From: Bacillota bacterium
GTDB taxonomy: Bacteria; Bacillota; Dehalobacteriia; UBA4068
Direction of reading: 5' to 3'
DNA length: 64,000 nucleotides
NCBI GenBank assembly: GCA_024679955.1
Contig: JAILCQ010000021.1
Coordinates: 84,882 to 148,881 of the forward strand
Part shown: positions 26,918-36,745 of the stretch, piece after piece
Layout: each line of letters begins with the position of its first letter
Numbering within the stretch: the first letter of the stretch is position 1
Made by a program: the position numbers and the translations under genes
Notes under the pieces: generated by a model
Told to the model about the DNA's origin: nothing
The model's input: the letters and a program-made list of their open reading frames with translations, nothing else
The model's database searches: none

Positions 26918-29287
26918 ATGTTGGAAAAAGACAACGTAAACGATATGACCATGATAAATGAAACGTATTCTCCCAAAGCGGAAATCAAAATCCTGCCGAT
27001 GATGCCTTTGCGGGGGATTTTGGTATTCCCCCATATCATGATCCATCTGGACGCAGGACGGGACCGTTCCATCAGCGCCATCGAAGAAGCCCTGAACGAG
27101 GAAACCAGCCTGATCTTTCTGGCCATGCAAAAAGACGCAGCCAACGATGAGCCCAGCCTGGAAGAGATCTATGACATCGGCGTGGTGGCCCAGATCCGGC
27201 AAATGCTGAAATTGCCGGGCGGCACCGTGCGCCTGTTGGTAGAAGGCTTATACCGGGCCAAAATCAGCAATGTTTTGCAGGAACAGCCCTTCCTTCTGGT
27301 GGAGACCAGCCAAATGCTGGAGGACTTCGGCGTCAACCCCCTGGAAATGGAAACCCTCACCCGTATGCTGCAGCGTAATTTTGGAGAATACGCGGAGCAA
27401 AGCAAACGTATTTCTCCGGAAGTGGTCATGGCCATTGAGAACATGGAGGAAAGCAATAAACTGGCGGATATGGTGATCTCCCAGCTAAACATCAACGCCA
27501 ATGAAAAGCAGGCCCTGCTGGAAGAGCTTTCCGTGCCGGAACGTATCGAAAAGATACTGACCATTTTGGATAAAGAAATGGAAATCTTGGAAATCGAACG
27601 CTACATAGCCATGAAAGTGCGGCAGCAGGTGGAAAAGAATCAAAAAGAGTACTATCTGCGGGAACAGCTGAAAGCCATCCGCGAAGAATTGGGCGAAGGT
27701 GAAGAAAGAAGCGGCGAAGTCAGCGAATACCGGCAAAAAGCCCAGGAAGCCAATTTGCCGGACTTTGTCATGGAGCGGGTGGAAAGCGAATTGAAGCGCC
27801 TGGAAAAAATGCCCGCCATGCTGGCGGAGGCCACAGTGGTCACTACCTATCTGGATACGCTGCTGGCTTTGCCCTGGCAAAAATCCACCGAAGAAAACAC
27901 CGATATCCGCCATGCGGAAAAAATACTGGATGCGGATCATTACGGCCTGACCAAGGCCAAAGAAAGGATCATCGAATATTTGGCCGCGCGGCAGCTGAGC
28001 CACAGCCTCAAAGGACCCATCCTCTGCCTGGTGGGGCCGCCGGGGGTGGGCAAAACCTCACTGGCCCGCAGCGTGGCCCGGGCCTTGAACCGCAATTTCG
28101 TGCGCATGTCCTTAGGCGGCGTCCGGGACGAAGCGGAGATACGCGGCCATCGCCGCACCTATATCGGGGCCATGCCCGGCCGCATCATCCAGGGCCTGAA
28201 ACAGGCAGGCAGCAACAACCCCCTGTTTCTGTTGGACGAAGTGGATAAGCTGGTGAAGGATTACAGCGGCGATCCGTCTTCCGCGCTGCTGGAAGCGTTG
28301 GATCCGGAACAGAACAACACCTTTGCCGATCATTATGTGGAATTGCCTTTCGATTTATCCCAGGTGCTGTTTTTCACCACCGCCAATGTGCGCAGCGATA
28401 TCCCCAAGCCCCTGCAGGACCGGATGGAGATCATTGAGATATCCAGCTATACCCCGGAAGAAAAGCTGAAGATCGCCACCCGGCATTTGGTGGGCAAACA
28501 ACTGAACGAACACGGTTTGAACAAAAAGCAGCTTTCCATCAAAGAAAGCGCCATCCGGGAAATCATCCGCGGCTATACCCGTGAGGCCGGCGTGCGCGCT
28601 CTGGAACGGCATATCGGCAAAATCTGCCGCAAGGTTTGCCGCCAGGTGGTGACCGGGGAAGAAGGGCCTTTCGCGGTGAACAGCGCCAATGTGGCGGAAT
28701 ATTTGGGCGCGCCCCGCTTCCTCAATGAAAAAAGCCAGCATACCCCGGAGGTGGGGGTGGCCACCGGTCTGGCCTGGACGGAAGTCGGCGGCGAGCTGCT
28801 GAAGATCGAAGTGCAAACCCTGCCGGGCAAAGGCAAAATGACCATCACCGGACAATTGGGCGACGTGATGAAGGAAAGCGCCCAAGCCGGCTATACCTAC
28901 ATCCGCTCCCTGGGCAAAAAGCTGGCCCTGCCGGCGGATCTGGAGGAAAAAACCGACGTGCACATCCATGTGCCGGAAGGGGCCATCCCCAAAGACGGGC
29001 CCTCCGCCGGCGTCACCATGGCGGCGGCCATGGCCTCCCAGTTTACCGGACGCAAGCTGCGCAACGATATCGCTATGACCGGCGAGATCACCCTGCGGGG
29101 CAAGGTCTTGCCCGTAGGCGGCATCAAAGAAAAAATGCTGGCCGCCTATGGCGACGGCATCAAACAAGTGATCCTGCCGGCGGAAAACCGCAAGGATTTG
29201 GAAGAATTGCCGGAAAACATCCGCAATAAAATGACCTTCCATCTGGTAGAATCCATGAAACAGATTTTGGATCTGGTGTTGTTGTAA
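26918..29287 (+). CDS. lon: endopeptidase La (Lon protease)
   Basis: LVGPPGVGKTSLARSVARALNR, PKDGPSAGVTMAAAMAS catalytic Ser, KEKMLAAY catalytic Lys. Confidence 0.97.
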   Translation: MLEKDNVNDMTMINETYSPKAEIKILPMMPLRGILVFPHIMIHLDAGRDRSISAIEEALNEETSLIFLAMQKDAANDEPSLEEIYDIGVVAQIRQMLKLPGGTVRLLVEGLYRAKISNVLQEQPFLLVETSQMLEDFGVNPLEMETLTRMLQRNFGEYAEQSKRISPEVVMAIENMEESNKLADMVISQLNINANEKQALLEELSVPERIEKILTILDKEMEILEIERYIAMKVRQQVEKNQKEYYLREQLKAIREELGEGEERSGEVSEYRQKAQEANLPDFVMERVESELKRLEKMPAMLAEATVVTTYLDTLLALPWQKSTEENTDIRHAEKILDADHYGLTKAKERIIEYLAARQLSHSLKGPILCLVGPPGVGKTSLARSVARALNRNFVRMSLGGVRDEAEIRGHRRTYIGAMPGRIIQGLKQAGSNNPLFLLDEVDKLVKDYSGDPSSALLEALDPEQNNTFADHYVELPFDLSQVLFFTTANVRSDIPKPLQDRMEIIEISSYTPEEKLKIATRHLVGKQLNEHGLNKKQLSIKESAIREIIRGYTREAGVRALERHIGKICRKVCRQVVTGEEGPFAVNSANVAEYLGAPRFLNEKSQHTPEVGVATGLAWTEVGGELLKIEVQTLPGKGKMTITGQLGDVMKESAQAGYTYIRSLGKKLALPADLEEKTDVHIHVPEGAIPKDGPSAGVTMAAAMASQFTGRKLRNDIAMTGEITLRGKVLPVGGIKEKMLAAYGDGIKQVILPAENRKDLEELPENIRNKMTFHLVESMKQILDLVLL

Positions 29288-29348
29288 GGGCTGCGGCCTT
29301 GGCCAACCGCCCAAACACTTGCGCCGCCCGGCGCATCGATACAAATAG

Positions 29349-29383
29349 CAAAGCCACCGGTTGAACCGGCGGCTTTGTTTTTT
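29349..29383 (+). terminator. lon intrinsic terminator
   Basis: CAAAGCCACCGGTTGAACCGGCGGCTTTGTTTTTT. Confidence 0.75.
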
Positions 29384-29408
29384 CTCTGCTGCCGGCGGGG
29401 GCATTCAT

Positions 29409-29456
29409 AAAAAACAAGCGATACTTGGCTTTTCGACCGAGTATCGCTTGTTTTTT
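29409..29456. terminator. perfect 17-bp inverted repeat, bidirectional terminator-like
   Basis: AAAAAACAAGCGATACT-N14-AGTATCGCTTGTTTTTT. Confidence 0.65.
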
Positions 29457-29701
29457 ACCCTGGCGCAAGCGCCCTGGCGGCTTTCTTGCTTTTCAGCGAT
29501 AGGCGTATCCGCAAGACGTTGGCGCTTGAAAAAAGCGGCGCGATGGAGCGGCAAAACAAAGCAAGGATTTGAATAAAATATCGCTTTTTTCATAAAGACG
29601 GCTATTCGCCCCAAAGTCGTTTGTGGGTTTTCTTTTCCACCTGTGTATAATTATATGAACAGGCGGGATAGGAAGGGGGCGATGCTATAAAAGAGCAGGA
29701 A

Positions 29702-30229
29702 ATGATCGGATTGCTGCTGCAAAAAGAAGAGCAGGGCATGGATGCGTTGCTGCTTCACTATGGGCCGTTGATGCGATACATCATCGCCGCCATTTTACCC
29801 AATACCCATGATCAGGAGGATTGTCTTTCGGAAGCCGCCATGCAAGTATGGAAGAAGGTCGAAACCTTCGACCCGCAGCGGGGAAGCTGGAATGCGTGGT
29901 TGACGGCCGTCACCAGAAATCATGCCCTGAATTATAAAAGAAATACTTCGGTGCATGGCAACGCCGAAGAAATTTCGCCCCATATGCCGTCCGCAGAGCC
30001 GAGTCCGGAAGAGCAGGCCCTTCGCAAAGAACGGCAAACAGAAATCAACCTGGCATTGCAGCGTCTTTCCTCCAAAGACAAAACCCTGTTTTACAGAAAA
30101 TACTATTATCTGCAATCCACCGCCCAGATCGCCTCTGAAATGGGTATGACCGAGCGCGCTGTGGAAGGAAGGCTTTATCGCATTAAAAAACGGCTGCGCC
30201 AAATATTAAGGGGTGAAGGATATGCCTAA
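29702..30229 (+). CDS. RNA polymerase sigma factor, sigma-70/ECF-like
   Basis: DQEDCLSEAAMQVWKKVETFDPQRGSWNAWLTAVTRNHALNYKR (region 2) and MGMTERAVEGRLYRIKKRLRQIL (region 4). Confidence 0.88.
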   Translation: MIGLLLQKEEQGMDALLLHYGPLMRYIIAAILPNTHDQEDCLSEAAMQVWKKVETFDPQRGSWNAWLTAVTRNHALNYKRNTSVHGNAEEISPHMPSAEPSPEEQALRKERQTEINLALQRLSSKDKTLFYRKYYYLQSTAQIASEMGMTERAVEGRLYRIKKRLRQILRGEGYA

Positions 30230-31760
30230 TTGGGATTGGGAAACCATGCCGGACGCAGAATTTGAAGCCGTACTGGAAAACACCGTTGCGGAATTGCCGC
30301 CGGAAGATATCGTGACGGAGGTTACCCCCTGGAGAAAAGCCACAGACCGTGTTTTGTTTGGCATGGCGCTTACCAGCATCACTTTCCAATTTTTGTACTT
30401 GCATTATATTCTGCCCGCCATCGGCGCCGTCCTAGTGCTGCTTGGCTTTCGCGCATTGCGGCGGGAAAACAAGTGGTTTGGCTATTGCTTTGCGCTGTCG
30501 GTTCTGCAAACGGCCAGCGGCTGGTTATGGCTGATTCTCCATACAACGATTGTCCCCAGCATTTTCTATGCCTCTTCCATGGAAAAGGTGGGAACGGTTG
30601 TCAAGCTGCTGATGCTGCTCCTCATGCTGATATGCCTTCGGCAGGGTTTTCTGGCGGTTCAGCGGAAAGCTGGGCTTTCGCCCCATGCAGGCGGAGCGGT
30701 TGCTTTAATGGTCTGGTATGCGCTTTTGTGTCTGTTTGCTTTCATGCAGTATAGCGGTGTGCTCATTGTTTTCATGCTGATCGGGTATGTTTGCATCATT
30801 CGCAACCTATTTGCATTGTCCAAGGAGCTGGATGCAGCGGGCTACGCCATCCAAACCGCTCCGAACCGCATAACCGACCGCTGCGTCGTGGGGATTTTGG
30901 CTTTGTGTTTGCTTGTGGGGGGCGTATGCGGTTATCTGTTCGGCGGGCAGTATCCGATGGACTGGTCTATGCGGAATGCCGCGGAACATGAGGAAGTGAA
31001 AGAAATAAAGGCCCATCTTACAAGCCTTGGTTTTCCGGCGGAGGTGCTGAACGATGTTTGCCCGGAGGATATTGCGGCCTGCCGCGACGCTTTGCAGGTG
31101 GTCGTAGACACCACAGTTCTGCCGGTGCAGGAAGGCGAAGAGACAACGCCGCAATATCTAAGCGATAAAAACCCCTACCGCAATTCCCGCAAAACGGTTG
31201 CCGGTCCCGGGAAGCTTCGTTTTACCGACGTGGGCGTACAGATTCCCGGTGAAAGGGAACGCTGGATGATTTTTCATCATTTTCTTTGGACAACAAGCCC
31301 CGGCTTTTTTGGCGCCGAAGCCATTCAGCTTTGGACGCCTTATATGGATCCATATGCGGGATGGTATGCGGCGGGGGATGTGACCGGGCGCGTGCTATAT
31401 GACCGGGACGGAGAAACATTTGTCGCCGACTATTACGCTCTCGGCCCGCAAACACTCCCCAGCAACGCGTTCTTCTGGGGCAGCCAAATCGGTACCAATA
31501 TGTTTGCCGCCTTCTCCATGCCTGGGAAGGGCCAGCGTCATAGAGGTTATATCGCCTATTCGGTGGATAGAATGCATAAAGGAAATACTTTCAGCAGTTA
31601 TTATTATTACATACATCAGCAAAGCCGGCTGCAATATCCCGTTCAAACAGCGATAGAAAACAAAATGAACAGCTTTTGGACGCAGAACGGCGCCTTTCGC
31701 ACATTTAGCGGCCAGCTTCACTTTCTCTCCCAGGAAGACGGCATCGAAATATTCCGCTGA
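30222..31760 (+). CDS. membrane protein, putative anti-sigma/sensor partner of the upstream sigma factor
   Basis: Overlaps sigma stop by 8 bp; cytoplasmic N-terminus ELPPEDIVTEVTPWRKATDRVLFG, several TM helices, large soluble C-terminal domain. Confidence 0.65.
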   Translation: MPNWDWETMPDAEFEAVLENTVAELPPEDIVTEVTPWRKATDRVLFGMALTSITFQFLYLHYILPAIGAVLVLLGFRALRRENKWFGYCFALSVLQTASGWLWLILHTTIVPSIFYASSMEKVGTVVKLLMLLLMLICLRQGFLAVQRKAGLSPHAGGAVALMVWYALLCLFAFMQYSGVLIVFMLIGYVCIIRNLFALSKELDAAGYAIQTAPNRITDRCVVGILALCLLVGGVCGYLFGGQYPMDWSMRNAAEHEEVKEIKAHLTSLGFPAEVLNDVCPEDIAACRDALQVVVDTTVLPVQEGEETTPQYLSDKNPYRNSRKTVAGPGKLRFTDVGVQIPGERERWMIFHHFLWTTSPGFFGAEAIQLWTPYMDPYAGWYAAGDVTGRVLYDRDGETFVADYYALGPQTLPSNAFFWGSQIGTNMFAAFSMPGKGQRHRGYIAYSVDRMHKGNTFSSYYYYIHQQSRLQYPVQTAIENKMNSFWTQNGAFRTFSGQLHFLSQEDGIEIFR

Positions 31761-31788
31761 TCAACCGATTGTTGTCGACAACCACTTC

Positions 31789-31819
31789 GGCCGCTTGCCG
31801 CCGGCAGGCGGCCTTTTTC
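31789..31819 (+). terminator. terminator of sigma/membrane-protein operon
   Basis: GGCCGCTTGCCG C CGGCAGGCGGCC TTTTTCT. Confidence 0.7.
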
Positions 31820-31836
31820 TATCCAAAACAGCCAAC

Positions 31837-31858
31837 GGCATGACCCGCAAGTCATGCC
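31837..31858 (-). terminator. hairpin downstream of etfA (terminator-like)
   Basis: GGCATGACCCGCAAGTCATGCC; 20/22 nt identical to the hairpin at 673-694. Confidence 0.45.
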
Positions 31859-31912
31859 GTTATAAAATGCAATATCATACAATCTTATGGCCTGCGCCGG
31901 CAAGGGCGGCGT

Positions 31913-33082
31913 TTATACCTGCGCCAGCAGGGCTTTCAGCACATCCAAGCAGTCGCCGACGATCTTATATTGGGCCTGGGCGAAGATGGGCGCTTCCGGG
32001 TCGCTGTTGACGGCGATCACGGTTTGCGCGCCGGCGATACCCGCCAGGTGCTGGATAGCCCCGGAGATGCCCAGCGCCAAATAGACCTTGGGGGCGACGG
32101 CGCAGCCGGTTTGGCCCACCTGATGTTTGTATTCGCACCAGCCGGTATCCACCAAAGGCCGGGTGCAGCCCAATGCGGCTCCCAATTTCTCCGCCAGCTG
32201 CCGGGCCAAAGCCACGTTTTTGGCGTTGCCGATGCCCCGGCCCACAGCCACGATCAGCTCCGCGTCGGCGATGGTTTCCGCCTGTATGCGCCGTTGCTGC
32301 AGCAAACGGACCAAAGCCTGGAAATCCTGGGGGAAAGGCTGGCTGAGGATCTCGCCCCGGCGGCTTTCGTCCAAAACCGGATAGGGCATGACCCCCGGAC
32401 GCACCGTAGCCATTTGCGGCCGGTGGCTGGGCGTATAAATGGTGGCCATCAAATTGCCGCCAAAGGCGGGACGGGTTTGATACAGCAGGCCGCTTTCCTT
32501 ATGGATCTCCAGCACCGTGCAGTCGGCGGTGAGGCCGGTTTGCCAGCGGGCGGCCAATTTCGGCGCCAAACTGCGGCCAAAGCCGGTGGCGCCGAACAGC
32601 AAGATCTCCGGTTTGCCCTCTCTGACCACTTGATCCAGCCAGACGGCATAGTTTTCTTCCAGGTTTACGGCCAGCTTGGGGTCTTCGCCCACCAGCACCC
32701 GGTCGGCGCCGGCTGCAATCAAAGACTGCGCTTCCTTGGCGACGCCGGGACCACCGGCCAGCAGCACCGTGAGGGGAGCGGACAATTCATCGGCCAGCTG
32801 CCGTCCTTTGGCGGTCAGTTCAAAGGCCACCGGCAGAGGCCGGCCCTGATTTTGTTCCGCAAACACCCAAACCCCATGATAATCCCGGGTGTCGCCCGTG
32901 CTTTCCTTGACGATAGCGATGGCCCCTTCCGGGCAGCTATCCACGCACATGCCGCACAATACGCAGGCGGCTTGCTCCACCTGGGCCACATCGTCCGCCA
33001 GGGTCAGGGCCGAGGCGGGACAAGCGGCCACGCATAAACCGCAACCAATGCATTTTTGTTTATCGATTACCAATCCGCTCAT
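31913..33082 (-). CDS. etfA: electron transfer flavoprotein subunit alpha with N-terminal 2x[4Fe-4S] ferredoxin domain
   Basis: CIGCGLCVAACP and CVLCGMCVDSCP; ETF alpha C-terminus ALGISGAIQHLAGIAGAQTVIAVNSDPEAPIF. Confidence 0.95.
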   Translation of the reverse strand: MSGLVIDKQKCIGCGLCVAACPASALTLADDVAQVEQAACVLCGMCVDSCPEGAIAIVKESTGDTRDYHGVWVFAEQNQGRPLPVAFELTAKGRQLADELSAPLTVLLAGGPGVAKEAQSLIAAGADRVLVGEDPKLAVNLEENYAVWLDQVVREGKPEILLFGATGFGRSLAPKLAARWQTGLTADCTVLEIHKESGLLYQTRPAFGGNLMATIYTPSHRPQMATVRPGVMPYPVLDESRRGEILSQPFPQDFQALVRLLQQRRIQAETIADAELIVAVGRGIGNAKNVALARQLAEKLGAALGCTRPLVDTGWCEYKHQVGQTGCAVAPKVYLALGISGAIQHLAGIAGAQTVIAVNSDPEAPIFAQAQYKIVGDCLDVLKALLAQV

Positions 33083-33093
33083 GTACCTTCCCC

Positions 33094-33867
33094 CTAACCC
33101 TTGATGATTTCCAGTATTTTAGCGGCCTGTTCCTCCAAGGAACCGGCGATTTCCTGGGCTTCGCCGCCCCGTTCCGGCGTAAAGGTGCGCACCACCTGGG
33201 TGGGCGAACCGTTCAGGCCGGTACGGCCGGTATCCGCCTCCAGTTGCTGGGCGGAGAAACAAGTGCAGGGCGCGGTAAGAGAAAATTCCACGCCGGTAAT
33301 GGAAGGCAAGCGGGGCATATTGATATCCTTCAGCACGGTGATCAAAGCCGGCAAAGGAACCTGCAGCTCCTGTTCGCCTTCGTCGGTGATTTTCAGGCAG
33401 GTGAGGCTGGTTTCATCCACAGACAAAATCTTTTTCACGTCGGCGATATGGGGCAAGCCCAAGGTCTCGGCCAATTCCGGGCCGATCTGCGCCGTATCCC
33501 CGTCCACCGCCATTTTGCCGCAGATGATCAAATCGTAGTCGCCGATCTGCTTCACACCCAAAGACAGAGCGTAGGAGGTGGCCAAAGTATCCGCGCCGGC
33601 GAAAGCCCGGTCGGTAAGCAGCACCCCTTCGTCGGCCCCGCGGCTCATGGCGTCCCGCAGCAATCTTTCCGTGGCCGGGATGCCCATGGACAAAACGGTG
33701 ACCTTTCCGCCCAGGCGTTCTTTGATTTGTACCGCTTCTTCCAGGCCGTAGGTGTCAAAAGGATTGATGACCGACTGCCGGCCGTCCCGGATGATGGTAT
33801 GGGTTTCCGGATCCAAGCGCACTTCGTTGGTGGAGGGCACCTGTTTCACGCATACGATTATGTTCAT
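33094..33867 (-). CDS. etfB: electron transfer flavoprotein subunit beta
   Basis: MNIIVCVKQVPSTNEVRLDPET; DLIICGKMAVDGDTAQIGPELAETLGLP. Confidence 0.95.
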   Translation of the reverse strand: MNIIVCVKQVPSTNEVRLDPETHTIIRDGRQSVINPFDTYGLEEAVQIKERLGGKVTVLSMGIPATERLLRDAMSRGADEGVLLTDRAFAGADTLATSYALSLGVKQIGDYDLIICGKMAVDGDTAQIGPELAETLGLPHIADVKKILSVDETSLTCLKITDEGEQELQVPLPALITVLKDINMPRLPSITGVEFSLTAPCTCFSAQQLEADTGRTGLNGSPTQVVRTFTPERGGEAQEIAGSLEEQAAKILEIIKG

Positions 33868-35474
33868 TGTTGATCTCCTTCCCCGGCAAAGCGTGCCGCG
33901 GCGAATAAATTATCCCGGCCCAAACGGAAATCCGGATCGAAGGCCTTTTTCAGCCGGGCCATTTCCGCCAAATGATCGCTTCCGTACATGATTTCCAGGA
34001 AAGGCGCTTTTAATTTGCCCACGCCGTGCTCCGCGGAAACCGCGCCGCCCATGGCGGAAACCTGCGCCGCCCATTCTTTATACAGCTCTTTGCCGGCAGC
34101 CTGGTCCGCAGCGGAGCGGGGCAGGATGTTCACATGCAGGTGATTGTTGCCGATATGGCCCCAAATGGCGGATTGCAGGCCTCTTTCCGACAGCATGCGG
34201 CGGTACATGGCCATGATCCTTTCCAATTCCCGGTCGGGAACGGACATATCCGTGCCCAGCTTGGTAATGGTGGGCTCGACTTTTTTCCGTTGGTCGATCA
34301 GCATATTCACCGATTCCGGCACCGCGTGGCGGAAGAACACCAGCCGGTCCCGATCGGCGGCGGTCCTGGCCACCCAGGAATGGTTGCGGTCGCCGCCGAC
34401 GCTTTCCATCAGGCGGCCGACGGCAAAAAGCCGCTGATAGGCATCCTCTTCTTTTTCATCGTGGATCTCCAGGTAGATGGCGGAATCCACCCCGTCGGGG
34501 ACGGCGGGCAGGCCGGAAAAAGCGGTGCTTTCCTCTCTTTGCCGGCGCAAAATGGCCAAAGCGTCCCGGTCGAAGAATTCGATGGCGGCAATTTGCCGCA
34601 GCTCCTGGCGAACCGCCTTCACCATTTGCACCGCCTGGTCTTCATTGGCAAAAAAGCAGCTGACGCCCCAAATGATTTGCGGCAGGGGCAGCAAAGCCAG
34701 CTCCGCTTCGTAAATCACCCCCAGGGTACCGTCGGAGCCGATAAAGACGTCGATGACGTCCATATCGTCTTCGATATAATAGCCGGAGGCGTTCTTGGTA
34801 TGTGGCATGATATAGGTGGGCAAATCACAGCAAATCTGCCGGCCGGAATCGGTGGTCAGGCACAGACGGCGGCCTTGCGTCCGCTGCGTACCCCGGGTGA
34901 CGGTGATGGTATCCCCGTCGATCAAAGCGATTTTCAGCATGGTGATATAGGGACGCACCGGCCCGTACAGATAGCTGCGGGCCCCCGAGGCGTTGCAGGC
35001 GATCATGCCGCCGATGGTAGCGGAAGATTCGGTGGGATCGGGAGAGAAAAACTGCTCCGGCGCCCGGGCCAACTCGGTGAGTACCGCTTTGGAGCCGTCA
35101 TCCCAGGCTTCCACCTGTTCGGCGGGGAATTTGCGGCTTTCCAGCATTTTGCGCAGCTGGGAAAGGATCATCCCGGGCTGGGTACGCACATAAAAGCGGC
35201 CCGCCTCATCCCGGCGCAGGCCGGTCACCTGATTCATCCGGGTCAGGTTGAGGATATGTCCCGCCTTGGGAACGGCCGCCGCCGCCAGACCGGTGCGCCC
35301 GCCCTGAACGGTAACGGCAGCCCCCTGGGCCGCCAACGATTTCAAAATGTCCGTCAATTCCTCCGGGGTTTTGGGAAAGGAAATGCTTTCCGCCTGCCCC
35401 ACGGTGCGGGATTCATCCCGCAAATAGTCGGCGAACTCCTCGCTCATCGTTTTGATCAATGGATTGCTATTCAT
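33864..35474 (-). CDS. FAD-binding oxidase (lactate/glycolate dehydrogenase type)
   Basis: VQGGRTGLAAAAVP, GGMIACNASGARSYLYG, FIGSDGTLGVIYEAEL, SAEHGVGKLK; overlaps etfB start. Confidence 0.88.
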   Translation of the reverse strand: MNSNPLIKTMSEEFADYLRDESRTVGQAESISFPKTPEELTDILKSLAAQGAAVTVQGGRTGLAAAAVPKAGHILNLTRMNQVTGLRRDEAGRFYVRTQPGMILSQLRKMLESRKFPAEQVEAWDDGSKAVLTELARAPEQFFSPDPTESSATIGGMIACNASGARSYLYGPVRPYITMLKIALIDGDTITVTRGTQRTQGRRLCLTTDSGRQICCDLPTYIMPHTKNASGYYIEDDMDVIDVFIGSDGTLGVIYEAELALLPLPQIIWGVSCFFANEDQAVQMVKAVRQELRQIAAIEFFDRDALAILRRQREESTAFSGLPAVPDGVDSAIYLEIHDEKEEDAYQRLFAVGRLMESVGGDRNHSWVARTAADRDRLVFFRHAVPESVNMLIDQRKKVEPTITKLGTDMSVPDRELERIMAMYRRMLSERGLQSAIWGHIGNNHLHVNILPRSAADQAAGKELYKEWAAQVSAMGGAVSAEHGVGKLKAPFLEIMYGSDHLAEMARLKKAFDPDFRLGRDNLFAAARFAGEGDQQ

Positions 35475-35553
35475 GCTTCACCTCAATAAAATATAGAATT
35501 AAAATAAAACGTTTTTTCTCTATCCCCTGCACGCCCTTTTTCTTACGCCGGGC

Positions 35554-36462
35554 TCAGGGGTTTGCCGTTTCCGCCGGTTCTGCCGATTCCGCCTGGGCGG
35601 AACGGGACACGGCCACCTCCCGGGCGATGATGCCGCCGACGATCAGCAAGCCGCCAATGATGCCCAAGACGCCCAGCCGCTCGCCCAGTATCAGCATGGA
35701 GGCCAAGGCGGCGAACAAAGGCATGGCGGCGTATATGATCGCCGCCGGCAAAGGCTTGACCCGATCCTGGGCGTAAATCTGCAAAGAATAGGCGGTAGCG
35801 GTACAGAACAGGCCCAGCAGCACGATATTGCGCCAGGAATGAGCGCCGATCTGGCCGATGGCCGAAATATCGCCGGTAAAAATGCCGGTAAGCCAGGCCC
35901 AAAAGGCCACGCAAAGCATTTGCAAAGCCGCTTTGGTCGTGGGCTCCTGCTTGGCCAGGCCGCCCCGGCCGGTAAGCGCAATATACAGGGCGAACAGTGC
36001 GGAGGCGGTCAAACAAAGCAAATCGCCGCTTTTGAAGGTGATGCGGCCGCCATCGCTGGCCAACAGGAACATGCCGCTGAGGATGATGCCCACCGCCCAC
36101 AGTTTCTGCCCCTTCAAGGGCTGCTTGTCCAAGAAAAAAACGATAAACGGCAAGAACAGCAAGGGAACCCCGGAATAAAAGCCGCCGTTTATTGATGTGG
36201 TAAAATTCATGCCGTAAGCATAACAAAAATAATCCGCATATTGAACGGTGGAAACGATAAAGACGTCTCTGAGCAAGCGCCAGGAAAAATTCTCCCGTAT
36301 CCTGCGCCAAAACAGCGCGGTCAACACAATGCCGGCCAAGGTAAAGCGCAAAGCCAGTACCATAGAGGTGGGTGTGTCCACCGTGGTCTGCTTCAGCAAA
36401 GGAAAAGCAGTGCCCCACAACATAGAAACCAGGATAAGCAGGAATAAGGTGTTTTTCTTCAT
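35554..36462 (-). CDS. EamA/DMT family transporter
   Basis: Ten hydrophobic segments, MLWGTAFPLLK and MPLFAALASMLILGERLG repeats. Confidence 0.88.
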   Translation of the reverse strand: MKKNTLFLLILVSMLWGTAFPLLKQTTVDTPTSMVLALRFTLAGIVLTALFWRRIRENFSWRLLRDVFIVSTVQYADYFCYAYGMNFTTSINGGFYSGVPLLFLPFIVFFLDKQPLKGQKLWAVGIILSGMFLLASDGGRITFKSGDLLCLTASALFALYIALTGRGGLAKQEPTTKAALQMLCVAFWAWLTGIFTGDISAIGQIGAHSWRNIVLLGLFCTATAYSLQIYAQDRVKPLPAAIIYAAMPLFAALASMLILGERLGVLGIIGGLLIVGGIIAREVAVSRSAQAESAEPAETANP

Positions 36463-36661
36463 CTTTTCCTCCTTTCCGGTCCAAGGCTTTCCCCTGAAGT
36501 GTTCCTCAGGCCTATAAGGAAAATCTATGAGAAAATTATACCCTGCCGCTAACGTTTATGCAAGTGGCAAAGCGGCCTTTACAAGCTTTTTCATAGGCTG
36601 GGGCCGCCGGGAGAGCCCAGCCTTCCGCCGCCGCTTTTCCGCCTTTTTTCTGCATAAAAAG

Positions 36662-36706
36662 CGCCCCATTCGTTAGTCGCGGGACACATCTCTAACAAAT
36701 GGGGCG
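36662..36706 (-). terminator. intrinsic terminator of arcC
   Basis: CGCCCCATTCGTTAG-N15-CTAACAAATGGGGCG; minus strand followed by CTTTTTATG. Confidence 0.65.
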
Positions 36707-36745
36707 ACGTTTTCATCTGTTGCCGCGGATTTTCCGGTATAAAAA

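Noticed and set aside
29160-29614. Small ORFs spanning the 29409-29456 hairpin on both strands
   Set aside because: Similarity between them arises from the inverted repeat itself.
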